Source: Chloroflexota bacterium (GTDB lineage Bacteria > Chloroflexota > Limnocylindria > Limnocylindrales > CSP1-4). From it: a DNA stretch of 10,696 nt. The position numbers were made by a program, and so were the translations under genes. Positions 1-5,945 of the stretch are shown piece after piece. The notes under the pieces are model-generated. The model saw nothing but the letters and a program-made list of their open reading frames with translations, searched no databases and had not been told where the DNA came from. Position 1 is the first letter of the stretch. The number at the start of each line of letters is the position of its first letter. The stretch spans positions 1 through 10,696 of the forward strand of contig JAJYDP010000121.1 in the NCBI GenBank assembly GCA_021777365.1, read 5' to 3'.

Positions 1-447
1 GATGCGTTGCTGGCATCGCTCGATCGCGAGGAGTTGCGCGCTGTGGTGTGGCACGAGGAGCATCATCGCCGGACTCGCGCACCCCTTCGGTCCGCCGCCA
101 TCGCGGGGTTGGTCGGGCTCATCGGAGACCGGCAACGCGTCCGGCAATCCCTGCTGGAGCGACTGGCCGACCTCGAGGTGGCTGCGGATGACGAGACGAT
201 GCGCCGGGGGGCAAACGCCGCCACCCTGGCAAGCGCCCTCCTGAAGTGCGATCCTGCGCCGGCCGCCGCCGAGACCGCCTTCACGGCGGCGGGGGATCGC
301 CGGCTGCGGGTTCTGCTCGCGAGGGCAGAGGGAGCGAGCGTGCCGTCGGGTCGGCTTCCCTACGAGTGGCTGCCGCCCCTGCTCGCGCTCGCCGCCCTTG
401 TGGCGCTCGCGGCGCCGGCCGCCTGCCGCGTTCTCGGGCTCACCTGA
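1..447 (+). CDS. M56 family (BlaR1-like) zinc metallopeptidase, C-terminal part (5' end outside window)
   Basis: The first 148 codons visible are open from base 1, so the gene starts upstream of the window. Visible residues 18-22 are HEEHH, the HExxH zinc site with H18, E19 and H22, preceded by the usual 'LDREELRAVVWHE' helix. E59 and D63 (LEVAADD) fit the downstream ExxxD that supplies the third ligand in M48/M56 peptidases. The C-terminus ends in a hydrophobic segment (about residues 121-143), consistent with a membrane-embedded protease. In the known M56 family the gene commonly follows a BlaI/MecI/CopY-type repressor gene and cleaves that repressor or other targets; such a repressor would lie just left of this window, which is inference. 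The catalytic half is intact. M48 membrane proteases share HExxH, so M48 is the alternative. Confidence 0.85.
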   Translation, partial: DALLASLDREELRAVVWHEEHHRRTRAPLRSAAIAGLVGLIGDRQRVRQSLLERLADLEVAADDETMRRGANAATLASALLKCDPAPAAAETAFTAAGDRRLRVLLARAEGASVPSGRLPYEWLPPLLALAALVALAAPAACRVLGLT

Positions 448-464
448 ACCTGGCGGCACGGCAC

Positions 465-482
465 ACGGCGAGTCGGCGCCGT
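465..482. terminator. short hairpin between convergent genes
   Basis: ACGGCG and CGCCGT form a 6-bp stem around a 6-base loop in the short gap between two converging reading frames. There is no T-run on either strand, so terminator function is only a guess from position. Confidence 0.25.
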
Positions 483-733
483 CAGGGTTGAACTCCGGTC
501 GCTCTCAGTGCGCGTGCTCCTCGCCGTCGCAGCAGACGCTCGGGCCGCCCGAGAGGTATCGCTCGGGGATCCGCGGCGAAGCGGGACAGGCAGCCCTGAC
601 ACCGGAACCGCAAGGTACGACCGTCGAATCGGGCGGTCACGCCCGATTCGGCCGCGACGTCCTTGCCGCAGACGGCACAGGTCGCCGCCGCCTGCCCCGC
701 CGAATCGATCACGACGATTTCGTGTGCGCTCAT
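482..733 (-). CDS. YHS/TRASH-like Cys metal-binding small protein, probably frameshifted near its C-terminus
   Basis: A small soluble protein with CxxC at residues 19-22 (CAVC) and a second CxxC at 45-48 (CQGC), spaced like the treble-clef metal sites of YHS/TRASH-type domains. Role inferred: binding Cu or another soft metal. The ATG at 733 is chosen over the one at 757 because GGAG stands about 9 bases before it. After residue 56 the annotated frame becomes Arg-rich and unlike the family, running to a stop at 482-484. Removing one base from the C4 run (565-568 as GGGG on +) restores ...DPERYL...CCDGEEHAH with a stop at 505-507, giving 75 residues. That end matches the second YHS-like protein in the window (EPERYL...CCDR). 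Hence either a real frameshift mutation or a sequencing error. It has its own promoter element at 793-846. Confidence 0.75.
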   Translation of the reverse strand: MSAHEIVVIDSAGQAAATCAVCGKDVAAESGVTARFDGRTLRFRCQGCLSRFAADPRAIPLGRPERLLRRRGARALRATGVQP

Positions 734-792
734 GACAAGTGTGTCTCCGTGCGTCATTGGGGCTGCGGGCAGGCAGACGGCCCGAGGCGGTC

Positions 793-846
793 ACGCTGCC
801 ACGGGGAGCTGAGAGCGACCTGATCGGCGCCTGAGCGCTGGCCGAG
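793..846 (-). promoter_or_regulatory. 11-bp-phased triple direct repeat plus -10-like box, reading toward the YHS-like gene
   Basis: Reading the minus strand, CTCAG (835-831), ATCAG (824-820) and CTCAG (813-809) are exactly 11 bases apart, preceded by a weaker unit CTCGG (846-842). Fifteen bases after the first base of the last unit is CAGCGT (798-793), a poor -10 that keeps the A and final T of TAnnnT. The ATG is at 733. The arrangement matches OmpR/PhoB-family response-regulator sites overlapping the -35 region; the regulator is not in the window. Confidence 0.55.
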
Positions 847-871
847 ATCCTAGGAACGTCCGCGGGTTTTC

Positions 872-914
872 CTCAGCCGTCGCTCACCTCCGTCTCACCT
901 CCCGGTCGCACGCT
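872..914 (+). promoter_or_regulatory. 11-bp-phased triple direct repeat plus -10-like box, reading toward the Lgt-like gene
   Basis: CTCAG (872), CTCAC (883) and CTCAC (894) repeat at exactly 11 bases; the 11-mers at 883 and 894 share CTCACCTCC. CACGCT (909-914) stands 15 bases after the start of the last unit, the same distance as in the other three copies. A weak extra unit GTCGC begins at 905. Together with the divergent copy at 793-846 it fills the middle of the intergenic region between the YHS-like and Lgt-like genes. Inferred to be an OmpR/PhoB-family activator site. Confidence 0.55.
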
Positions 915-990
915 GTCGCGGAGCACCGAAGGAGCCTGTCCGGCCCGTGGCGCGTGCACTGGGGCGTCATGCGGGGGTCTCGCCGGTTGC

Positions 991-1008
991 TGCTACAGTG
1001 TCGTAGTA
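991..1008. promoter_or_regulatory. 18-bp palindrome, possible BlaI/CopY-type operator
   Basis: TGCTAC-N6-GTAGTA has dyad symmetry at ten of its twelve half-site positions. It lies 35 bases before the chosen start of the Lgt-like gene. The same layout recurs before nuoL (4996-5013). TAC/GTA half-sites are typical of BlaI/MecI/CopY repressors, but the spacing here is two bases longer than the classical cop box TACAnnTGTA, so the assignment is inference, helped by the M56 peptidase gene at the window's left edge. Confidence 0.45.
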
Positions 1009-1042
1009 CCTGACTCGGGTGCAGACAGCGGAGGTGGATCAG

Positions 1043-2338
1043 GTGGCCCATCGAGGAGCGACTCGCCGCAGCGGCCCCGGCCGCGGGCGAGCGGGTCATC
1101 TGGCGGGTGCCGCACTCGACGCGCCGCGCGTCGCAGATCCCTCCGCGGCTCGATCGCCTTCCCACGTCGCCGAGGGGACCGCGGAGACCGAGCCGCAGGC
1201 GCTCGTAGCGACTCACTGGTTCGACTCAGGTTCGAACGGTGAACCATACGCTGCCACCGTCCGGTTCACCGGTCATCGGGCCGGGGTGCGCGGCCGGCCG
1301 GGTCCGCGGGACACCTTCGTGCAGGACGAGACGATTGCTCGCGTCGTTCCAGGCAGTGGCCCCGTCTCGATCAGCACCTGGATCTACGGTCTCGAGCCCG
1401 GGGAGTGGTCGGTGGCAGCCGAACTCGTCTCGGGGATGACCGCCACCGGGCCGAGCCGGCGGATGCGCCGGGATGGTGCGTCCTCCCCGGCCCTCCAGCC
1501 GACGACCTGGTCGTGGCGCCGTTGGGCGCTCGCGCCAAACCCCTCCCCGCTGTTCAGAACACGCTGGGCGCTCACGGCCCCGCTCGCCCGCATCCCGGCG
1601 GTGCTGCCGGGGAGCCTGCCGGTGCTCGTCGTCGTCGGCGCCCTCGTCGCGCTCATCACCCAGACCGCGATCCTCGCCCATGAGGAAGAACCGGTCGGCC
1701 CGTCGCTCCTCGTCTCACTGATGGCGATCGTTGCGGGGCTCGTTGCGGCAAAGTTGTGGTACGCGGTGCTCCATCCGGGCGAGCCGGTCTGGAAGCCCGG
1801 CTGGGCGGTCGACGGCTTTCTCATCGTGGCCCCGCTGGCCGCGCTCGGCGGCCTGTTCCTGTCCAACCTGCCGATCGGCGTGTACCTCGACGCGAGCACC
1901 CCCGGTCTCTTCGCCGCGGTCGCCCTCGGGCGGGTCGGCTGCTTTTTCACCGGCTGCTGCGCGGGGCGCTGCACGAACGCGCGGTGGGGGGTGTGGTCCT
2001 CGGACCGGCGCGTCGGCGCCCGCAGGATCCCGACCCAGTTGCTCGAATCGGCTACCGGCCTCGTGCTCGCGGTCGTCACGCTGCCCCTCGTGCTGCTCCA
2101 CCCGCCCCTCCACGGCCTCGTGTTCGTGGGCGCCTTCGCGATCTACGCGCTGGTCCGGCAGGTGCTCCTGCGCCTGCGCGCCGAGCAGCGGGCGTCCCGC
2201 CGCAGCCTGCCGCTCACGGCCGCCGCGGCGGCCACGATCCTCCTCGCGGTATCCGCGACGCTCGTCGCGTTCCCACGTCATCCCCCCTCCATGGTGCCGC
2301 CGGGCGCCCAGATCGTCGAGGACGGCACCAGCCGCTGA
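1043..2338 (+). CDS. Lgt-like (prolipoprotein diacylglyceryl transferase family) membrane protein with N-terminal extracytoplasmic-type domain
   Basis: A 431-residue protein starting at GTG 1043, chosen because GGAGG (1030-1034) stands 8 bases upstream; GTG 1019 is possible but has no ribosome site. Residues about 50-130 look like a beta-rich domain (ATHWFDS... WIYGLEPGEWSVAAEL) outside the membrane part. From about 185 on there are five to seven hydrophobic segments. The Lgt signature region is at 296-309: GRVGCFFTGCCAGR aligns without gaps with GRxGNFxNGExxGR of bacterial Lgt, followed by WGV and IPTQLLES (329-336). The Asn and Glu of the classical loop are replaced by Cys, so lipoprotein diacylglyceryl transfer is uncertain; this resembles the GCxxxGCC branch of Lgt-like proteins. 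Two candidate control elements lie upstream (872-914 and 991-1008). Confidence 0.8.
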   Translation: MAHRGATRRSGPGRGRAGHLAGAALDAPRVADPSAARSPSHVAEGTAETEPQALVATHWFDSGSNGEPYAATVRFTGHRAGVRGRPGPRDTFVQDETIARVVPGSGPVSISTWIYGLEPGEWSVAAELVSGMTATGPSRRMRRDGASSPALQPTTWSWRRWALAPNPSPLFRTRWALTAPLARIPAVLPGSLPVLVVVGALVALITQTAILAHEEEPVGPSLLVSLMAIVAGLVAAKLWYAVLHPGEPVWKPGWAVDGFLIVAPLAALGGLFLSNLPIGVYLDASTPGLFAAVALGRVGCFFTGCCAGRCTNARWGVWSSDRRVGARRIPTQLLESATGLVLAVVTLPLVLLHPPLHGLVFVGAFAIYALVRQVLLRLRAEQRASRRSLPLTAAAAATILLAVSATLVAFPRHPPSMVPPGAQIVEDGTSR

Positions 2339-2388
2339 CCTCGAACCCTTCGCGCCCGCGGCGCGGTTGCCCTGCGCCGCGACGAGCG

Positions 2389-2409
2389 ACCGGCCAGGGG
2401 AGGGCCGGT
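2389..2409 (+). terminator. hairpin after the Lgt-like gene
   Basis: ACCGGCC and GGCCGGT form a 7-bp stem with a 7-base purine loop 51 bases after the stop codon. No T-run follows, so this is a weak terminator candidate. Confidence 0.3.
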
Positions 2410-2452
2410 TCGCCGCCCCCCGGGTCGCCTCCACGACCGTCGCGGTCCCCTT

Positions 2453-2506
2453 CACAGCCTCCTGTCAGTTCGCCATCACGTGGATCTCAGCGCGAGTCGC
2501 GATGCT
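2453..2506 (+). promoter_or_regulatory. 11-bp-phased direct repeats plus -10-like box before the Trp-rich small protein
   Basis: GTCAG (2464), ATCAC (2475) and CTCAG (2486) are exactly 11 bases apart, with a weaker unit CACAG at 2453. GATGCT (2501-2506) stands 15 bases after the start of the last unit, as in the other copies, and keeps A and T of TAnnnT. A start near 2513 would give a leader of about 26 bases containing the ribosome site. Inferred OmpR/PhoB-type activator site. Confidence 0.55.
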
Positions 2507-2538
2507 GGTGATGACAGCAGGACAGGAGGTCCTCGACG

Positions 2539-2784
2539 ATGCACACGAACATCCATCCCCCGTATCGCGAGTGGAGCCGCTACCAGTGGGCGGGCGTCAA
2601 CCCGGTTCCCGACGAGCCCGACGTGGCGCGCTGGAACCTGGCGCAGTGGCAGGGGGATCAGGGCGCGGGCGGTCCCGTCCCGCGCGTCGATCCGGCAACC
2701 CTGCCCGCTGGGGACGGCGGGTACAGCGGCTTTGGCCACAATCCTGGAGGAGGCAGCCGCTGGGCGCTGGGATACGGCCACTGA
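2539..2784 (+). CDS. 81-residue Trp/Gly/Pro-rich small protein of unknown function
   Basis: A strong ribosome site AGGAGGT (2524-2530) stands 8 bases before ATG, and third codon positions are mostly G or C, so this is very likely a real gene. The product has five Trp residues (13, 17, 32, 37, 74), several Tyr and His, a Pro/Asp-rich centre and a Gly-rich tail ending GYGH. There is no signal peptide, no hydrophobic segment and no Cys. I do not recognise a family. It is a single gene with its own promoter element (2453-2506), sharing the control motif of copA and the YHS-like gene, and is closed by the hairpin at 2801-2830. His and Trp could bind copper, but that is speculation. Confidence 0.75.
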   Translation: MHTNIHPPYREWSRYQWAGVNPVPDEPDVARWNLAQWQGDQGAGGPVPRVDPATLPAGDGGYSGFGHNPGGGSRWALGYGH

Positions 2785-2800
2785 TCCCCCGCCGACTCGC

Positions 2801-2830
2801 ACGCCGGGCCTCGAAGTCGAGGCCCGGCGT
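2801..2830. terminator. perfect 13-bp hairpin, likely bidirectional terminator
   Basis: ACGCCGGGCCTCG and its exact complement flank a 4-base loop AAGT. It lies 17 bases after the stop of the small Trp-rich gene and on the far side of the nuoL stop, between converging genes. The T-run is poor (TTCCTGTGTG), as often in high-GC genomes. Confidence 0.7.
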
Positions 2831-2955
2831 TCCTGTGTGCGCCGCACGGCAGCGATGGTTCTGAACGGCGTCGTCCACGCTTCTCACGCGGGTCGCCCAC
2901 CCGATCGGCTCGCGGTGCACCCGGTTTCACCGCGTTCGACGGATCCCGGAGCCGG

Positions 2956-4926
2956 TCAGCGCGTCAGCACGAGGAAGCCCGCCGCCATCGCGATGAGCCC
3001 GATGGCGATGCCCAGGGCGTAGTTCTGGACGCGGCCCGTCTGGAGGCGGCGGAGCCGCATGCCGCTGGCCGTCGTGAGTCTCGCGACACCGTTGACCGCG
3101 CCGTCGACCACGTGTACGTCGAACCACCAGGCTCCGCGCGCGGCGCGGCCGCCGATCACGAAGAAGACACCACGATACAGGTCGTCGACCCACCACTTGT
3201 GGAGGGAAGCGGCATAGAGCGGGAGCAGGCGCCGGGTCGTGCGCTCGACGAGCGCCGGGCGTGGCTCCACATCTCGGCGCGGCAGCCGCAGGCCGAAGAG
3301 GCGGATCGCCATGAGGAGACCGAGCGTGGCCATGGCGACGCTCACGAGCACGAGGGCTCCGTCGACGCCCAGGAGCTGGAATTGTTCCGCGTGCCGCCCC
3401 AGCGTGGCCTCGGCCGGCGCGAAGAGCGGGTCCAGCCACCGGTGGATGAGCCCCGCATCGGGGGGCCAGCCGACCGCGAGGCCGAGCACGGCGGCCCCAG
3501 CCGCCAGCAGGACCAGCGGGGTCCACATGGTCGAGGGCGACTCGTGCGGGTGGACACCGTCTGGGACGGGGCTTGGACCGTAGAACGTCTTGCCCATGAG
3601 CCGGAACATGTAGAAGGCGGTCATGCCAGCCACAAGCACGCCGATCACCCAGACCGCGTAGAAGCCGTTCCGGAAACTTGCGCCCAGGATCTCGTCCTTG
3701 CTGAAGAACGGGACGAGCGGCGGCAGGCCGGCCATGGCGAGCGCGCCGACCAGCATGGTCGCGTGCGTGATGGGCATCTTCCGCCACAGCCCGCCCATCC
3801 TGTTCATGTCCTGCTCGTCGTGGACGCCGTGGATCACGGAACCAGAATCGAGGAACAGCAGGCCCTTCGTGAAGCCCTGGGCGAGCAGGTGGAAGATCGC
3901 CGCCGTGTACGCCCCCACGCCGAGCGCCGCGAACATGTAGCCGAGCTGGGAGAGCGTCGAGTACGCGAGCACGCGCTTGATGTCGGTCTGCGTCAGTGCG
4001 ATCGAGGCGGCCAGCAGCGCGGTGAACGTTCCGATCGCGGCCACCACGACCATGGCCGTCGAGGAGAGCGCGAAGATCGGGTTCGCCCGCGCGACCAGGT
4101 AGACCCCGGCGTTCACCATGGTCGCCGCGTGGATCAGCGCGGAGACCGGCGTAGGGCCCTCCATCGCGTCTGGCAGCCAGACGTGCAGCGGAAACTGGGC
4201 GCTCTTGCCGACCGCGCCACAGAAGAGCAGCAGCGCGATGCCGGTGACCTGCCATGACTGGACCTGGCCCGCGGCCAGCATCTGGGGGAGCCTGGTGAAC
4301 ACGTCGGAGAAGTTCAGCGAGCCGACGGTGGTCGCGATGGCCCAGATCCCGACGCTGAACCCGACGTCGCCCACGCGGTTGACGAGGAACGCCTTCTTGG
4401 CCGCGAGGGCCGCGTTCCGGCGGCGGTACCAGAACCCGATCAGCACGTAGCTCGAGAGCCCCACCAGCTCCCAGCCGGCGAAGAGCAGCAGGAAGTTCGC
4501 CGCCAGGACGAGCAGCAGCATGCTGAACATGAAGAAGTTCAGGTAGGCGAAGAACCGCCACTTCCCGGGGTCGTGCGCCATGTAGCCGATCGAGTAGACA
4601 TGGACGAGCATCCCGACCGACGTCACGACGATGAGCAGGACCGCGGTGAGGTTGTCGACGGCGAAGTTCGCGTCGATGCCGAACGGCCGGCCGCCGATTG
4701 GCCCCGTAGGGATCCAACGGTAGAGCGTGAACTGCAGACCCGCCGGACCGTACTGACCGCTCAGGGCTCCGAGGGCCACGAGCATGCCGATCGCCCACGT
4801 GACGACGACGGCCCCAACCGAGACGACCCAGGAGCGGTCGCCCAGCCGCCGACCGAGCAGCCCGGTCGCCAGGAAGCCCGTCAGGGGCAGGATCAGCAGC
4901 AGGAGGACCGGGATCTCGTCCTTCAT
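2956..4926 (-). CDS. nuoL: NADH-quinone oxidoreductase subunit L (complex I proton-pumping subunit), solitary
   Basis: A 656-residue antiporter-like membrane subunit of complex I, with about 16 hydrophobic segments. Diagnostic stretches are FFMFSMLLLVLAANF then GWELVGLSSY (E153), KAFLVNRVGD, GKSAQFPLHVWLPDAMEGPTP (K241, H248), IHAATMVNAGVYLV (H266), DIKRVLAYSTLSQLGYMF and HDEQDMNRMGGL. The long C-terminus with KWWVDDLYRG and a last segment after GRVQNYALG is the lateral-helix region of true NuoL, longer than Mrp or DabB relatives. The start at 4926 gives the usual NuoL N-terminus; ATG 4935 and GTG 4986 are alternatives. Odd points: no other nuo gene is adjacent, and the usual HLxTHAFFK reads HLLAQGFTK (H346 kept, second His replaced by Q350, K354 kept). 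A palindromic operator candidate lies upstream. Confidence 0.93.
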   Translation of the reverse strand: MKDEIPVLLLLILPLTGFLATGLLGRRLGDRSWVVSVGAVVVTWAIGMLVALGALSGQYGPAGLQFTLYRWIPTGPIGGRPFGIDANFAVDNLTAVLLIVVTSVGMLVHVYSIGYMAHDPGKWRFFAYLNFFMFSMLLLVLAANFLLLFAGWELVGLSSYVLIGFWYRRRNAALAAKKAFLVNRVGDVGFSVGIWAIATTVGSLNFSDVFTRLPQMLAAGQVQSWQVTGIALLLFCGAVGKSAQFPLHVWLPDAMEGPTPVSALIHAATMVNAGVYLVARANPIFALSSTAMVVVAAIGTFTALLAASIALTQTDIKRVLAYSTLSQLGYMFAALGVGAYTAAIFHLLAQGFTKGLLFLDSGSVIHGVHDEQDMNRMGGLWRKMPITHATMLVGALAMAGLPPLVPFFSKDEILGASFRNGFYAVWVIGVLVAGMTAFYMFRLMGKTFYGPSPVPDGVHPHESPSTMWTPLVLLAAGAAVLGLAVGWPPDAGLIHRWLDPLFAPAEATLGRHAEQFQLLGVDGALVLVSVAMATLGLLMAIRLFGLRLPRRDVEPRPALVERTTRRLLPLYAASLHKWWVDDLYRGVFFVIGGRAARGAWWFDVHVVDGAVNGVARLTTASGMRLRRLQTGRVQNYALGIAIGLIAMAAGFLVLTR

Positions 4927-4995
4927 CCACCCCATCCAATCGAGGTGCGTCGAGCGGGCTCGGTGCAGGCGCGTCCGCGGCGGCACGCGCTAAAG

Positions 4996-5013
4996 TACTA
5001 CAGGTGCGTCGTA
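4996..5013. promoter_or_regulatory. 18-bp palindrome before nuoL, possible BlaI/CopY-type operator
   Basis: TACTAC-N6-GTCGTA is symmetric at ten of twelve half-site positions. Read toward nuoL (minus strand) it is TACGAC-N6-GTAGTA, sharing the right half GTAGTA and the spacing with the element at 991-1008. It overlaps a possible -10 region (TAGTAC or TACTTT) of a nuoL promoter, which fits repression. It lies in the 184-base gap between the methyltransferase-like gene and nuoL; the rest of this gap shows only G/C-rich sequence. Confidence 0.45.
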
Positions 5014-5110
5014 TCACTTCTCGGGGCGGGGCGGCCCTCCGAGGCGACCGCCGTCGTTGGGCGCCGCGAGGGCTGACGCTACCTGTCCCAGCGGAGCGCC
5101 CCGAACGGTC

Positions 5111-5764
5111 TCACCCGGCCTGAGGCGCCCGGCGGGATCGCAAGCGCGGGACGAAGCCCGGCGTCGCGGCCGCGTACTGCTCGTAGGCGGCCCCGAACTC
5201 CTTGCGCACCTCGCGCTCCTCGGACCGTGCGAGTCGCGTGTAGGCGAACGCCAGGACGGGGAACATGACGAGCGTGAGGAGCGTCGGCCATTGGAGCAGG
5301 AAGCCCGCCATGATGAGGAGGAACCCGACGTACTGGGGATGGCGCACCGCTGCGTAGGGGCCCGTGGTCGCCAGGCGATGCTCCCGCTGGGCCCGCCACA
5401 GCACCGGCCAGGCCTTGATCAGCACGATGAAGCCCGCGCCCAGGACGATGTAGCTCGCGAAATGGAAGGGGCTCAGATGCGGGTCCCCCTGCCAGCCGAC
5501 GAGGTCGTTCAGGAGGTGGCCGCCGGCGTGGGTGGGGACCAGCTCCGGGAATCGCGAGCCCAGGACGCCCGAGAGCAGGTAGATCGTGAGCGGGAACCCG
5601 TACATCTCGGTGAAGAGAGCGACGATGAACGCGGAATAGGCGCCCATGACCCGCCAGTCGCGCCCGGAGCGGGGATGGAAGAAGCTCGCGGCGAACAGGA
5701 TGAACAGGATCGAGTTGAACGCCACCAGGATCCAGAGGCCGCCGCCGAAGTCGTCTCCGCCCAT
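5111..5764 (-). CDS. isoprenylcysteine carboxyl methyltransferase / phospholipid methyltransferase-like membrane protein
   Basis: A 217-residue membrane protein. ATG 5764 is preferred because GAGGAG stands 7 bases upstream; a GTG at 5803 has no such site. Hydrophobic segments lie near 10-29, 40-66, 102-124 and 147-175. The C-terminal half holds the SAM-binding signature of the ICMT/PEMT fold: TTGPYAAVRHPQY (133-145), then R180 and the acidic pair E182-E183, and a final AAYEQYAAATPGFVPRL. Substrate cannot be told; bacterial members near metal-resistance genes are often annotated only as isoprenylcysteine methyltransferase family. It is the last gene of the minus-strand cluster that begins with copA, 11 bases after the preceding small reading frame. 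Confidence 0.8.
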   Translation of the reverse strand: MGGDDFGGGLWILVAFNSILFILFAASFFHPRSGRDWRVMGAYSAFIVALFTEMYGFPLTIYLLSGVLGSRFPELVPTHAGGHLLNDLVGWQGDPHLSPFHFASYIVLGAGFIVLIKAWPVLWRAQREHRLATTGPYAAVRHPQYVGFLLIMAGFLLQWPTLLTLVMFPVLAFAYTRLARSEEREVRKEFGAAYEQYAAATPGFVPRLRSRRAPQAG

Positions 5765-5775
5765 GACTCGTCTCC

Positions 5776-5928
5776 TCAGCCAAGGTCGATCGAGCCCGAC
5801 CACCGCGGTCGGCCGTCATGCTCTTCGCCGTCGATGCCCAGCGTCGGGCGCTGGCCTGAGCCGGCGATGAGCCCGGCCTGAAACCTGGAGGAGAACCCGG
5901 CCCCCGCAGAGGCTTTCTCGCGCATCAT
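5776..5928 (-). CDS. possible 50-residue protein between the Nramp and methyltransferase genes
   Basis: Starting ATG-ATG 17 bases after the Nramp stop and ending 11 bases before the next start, this frame fills the gap between two co-directional genes. Codon positions 1, 2 and 3 are roughly 66, 60 and 84 percent G/C by hand count, the pattern of real genes in such a genome. The product (MMREKASAGAGF... GRPRWSGSIDLG) is soluble, Gly-rich and without Cys. I recognise no family. No clear ribosome site is visible, so translation by coupling or an unrecognised start is needed. Confidence 0.4.
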   Translation of the reverse strand: MMREKASAGAGFSSRFQAGLIAGSGQRPTLGIDGEEHDGRPRWSGSIDLG

Positions 5929-5945
5929 GCGACCGCGACCGCCGC

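Noticed and set aside
733..744. GACA-N4-TGTC small palindrome just before the first YHS-like start
   Set aside because: Short, single copy, and not the spacing of the other elements; too weak to call an operator.
398..823. Plus-strand frame running over the YHS-like gene and promoter region
   Set aside because: No domain; overlaps the well-supported minus-strand Cys protein and the phased repeats.
3112..4257. Long plus-strand frame opposite nuoL
   Set aside because: Arg/Glu/His-rich translation without domains; a shadow of the high-GC codon pattern of nuoL.
4990..4997. CTAAAGTA shared by the nuoL upstream region and the first codons of copA (10177-10184)
   Set aside because: In copA it lies inside the coding N-terminus with no later start codon before residue 62, so it is unlikely to be a shared promoter box.
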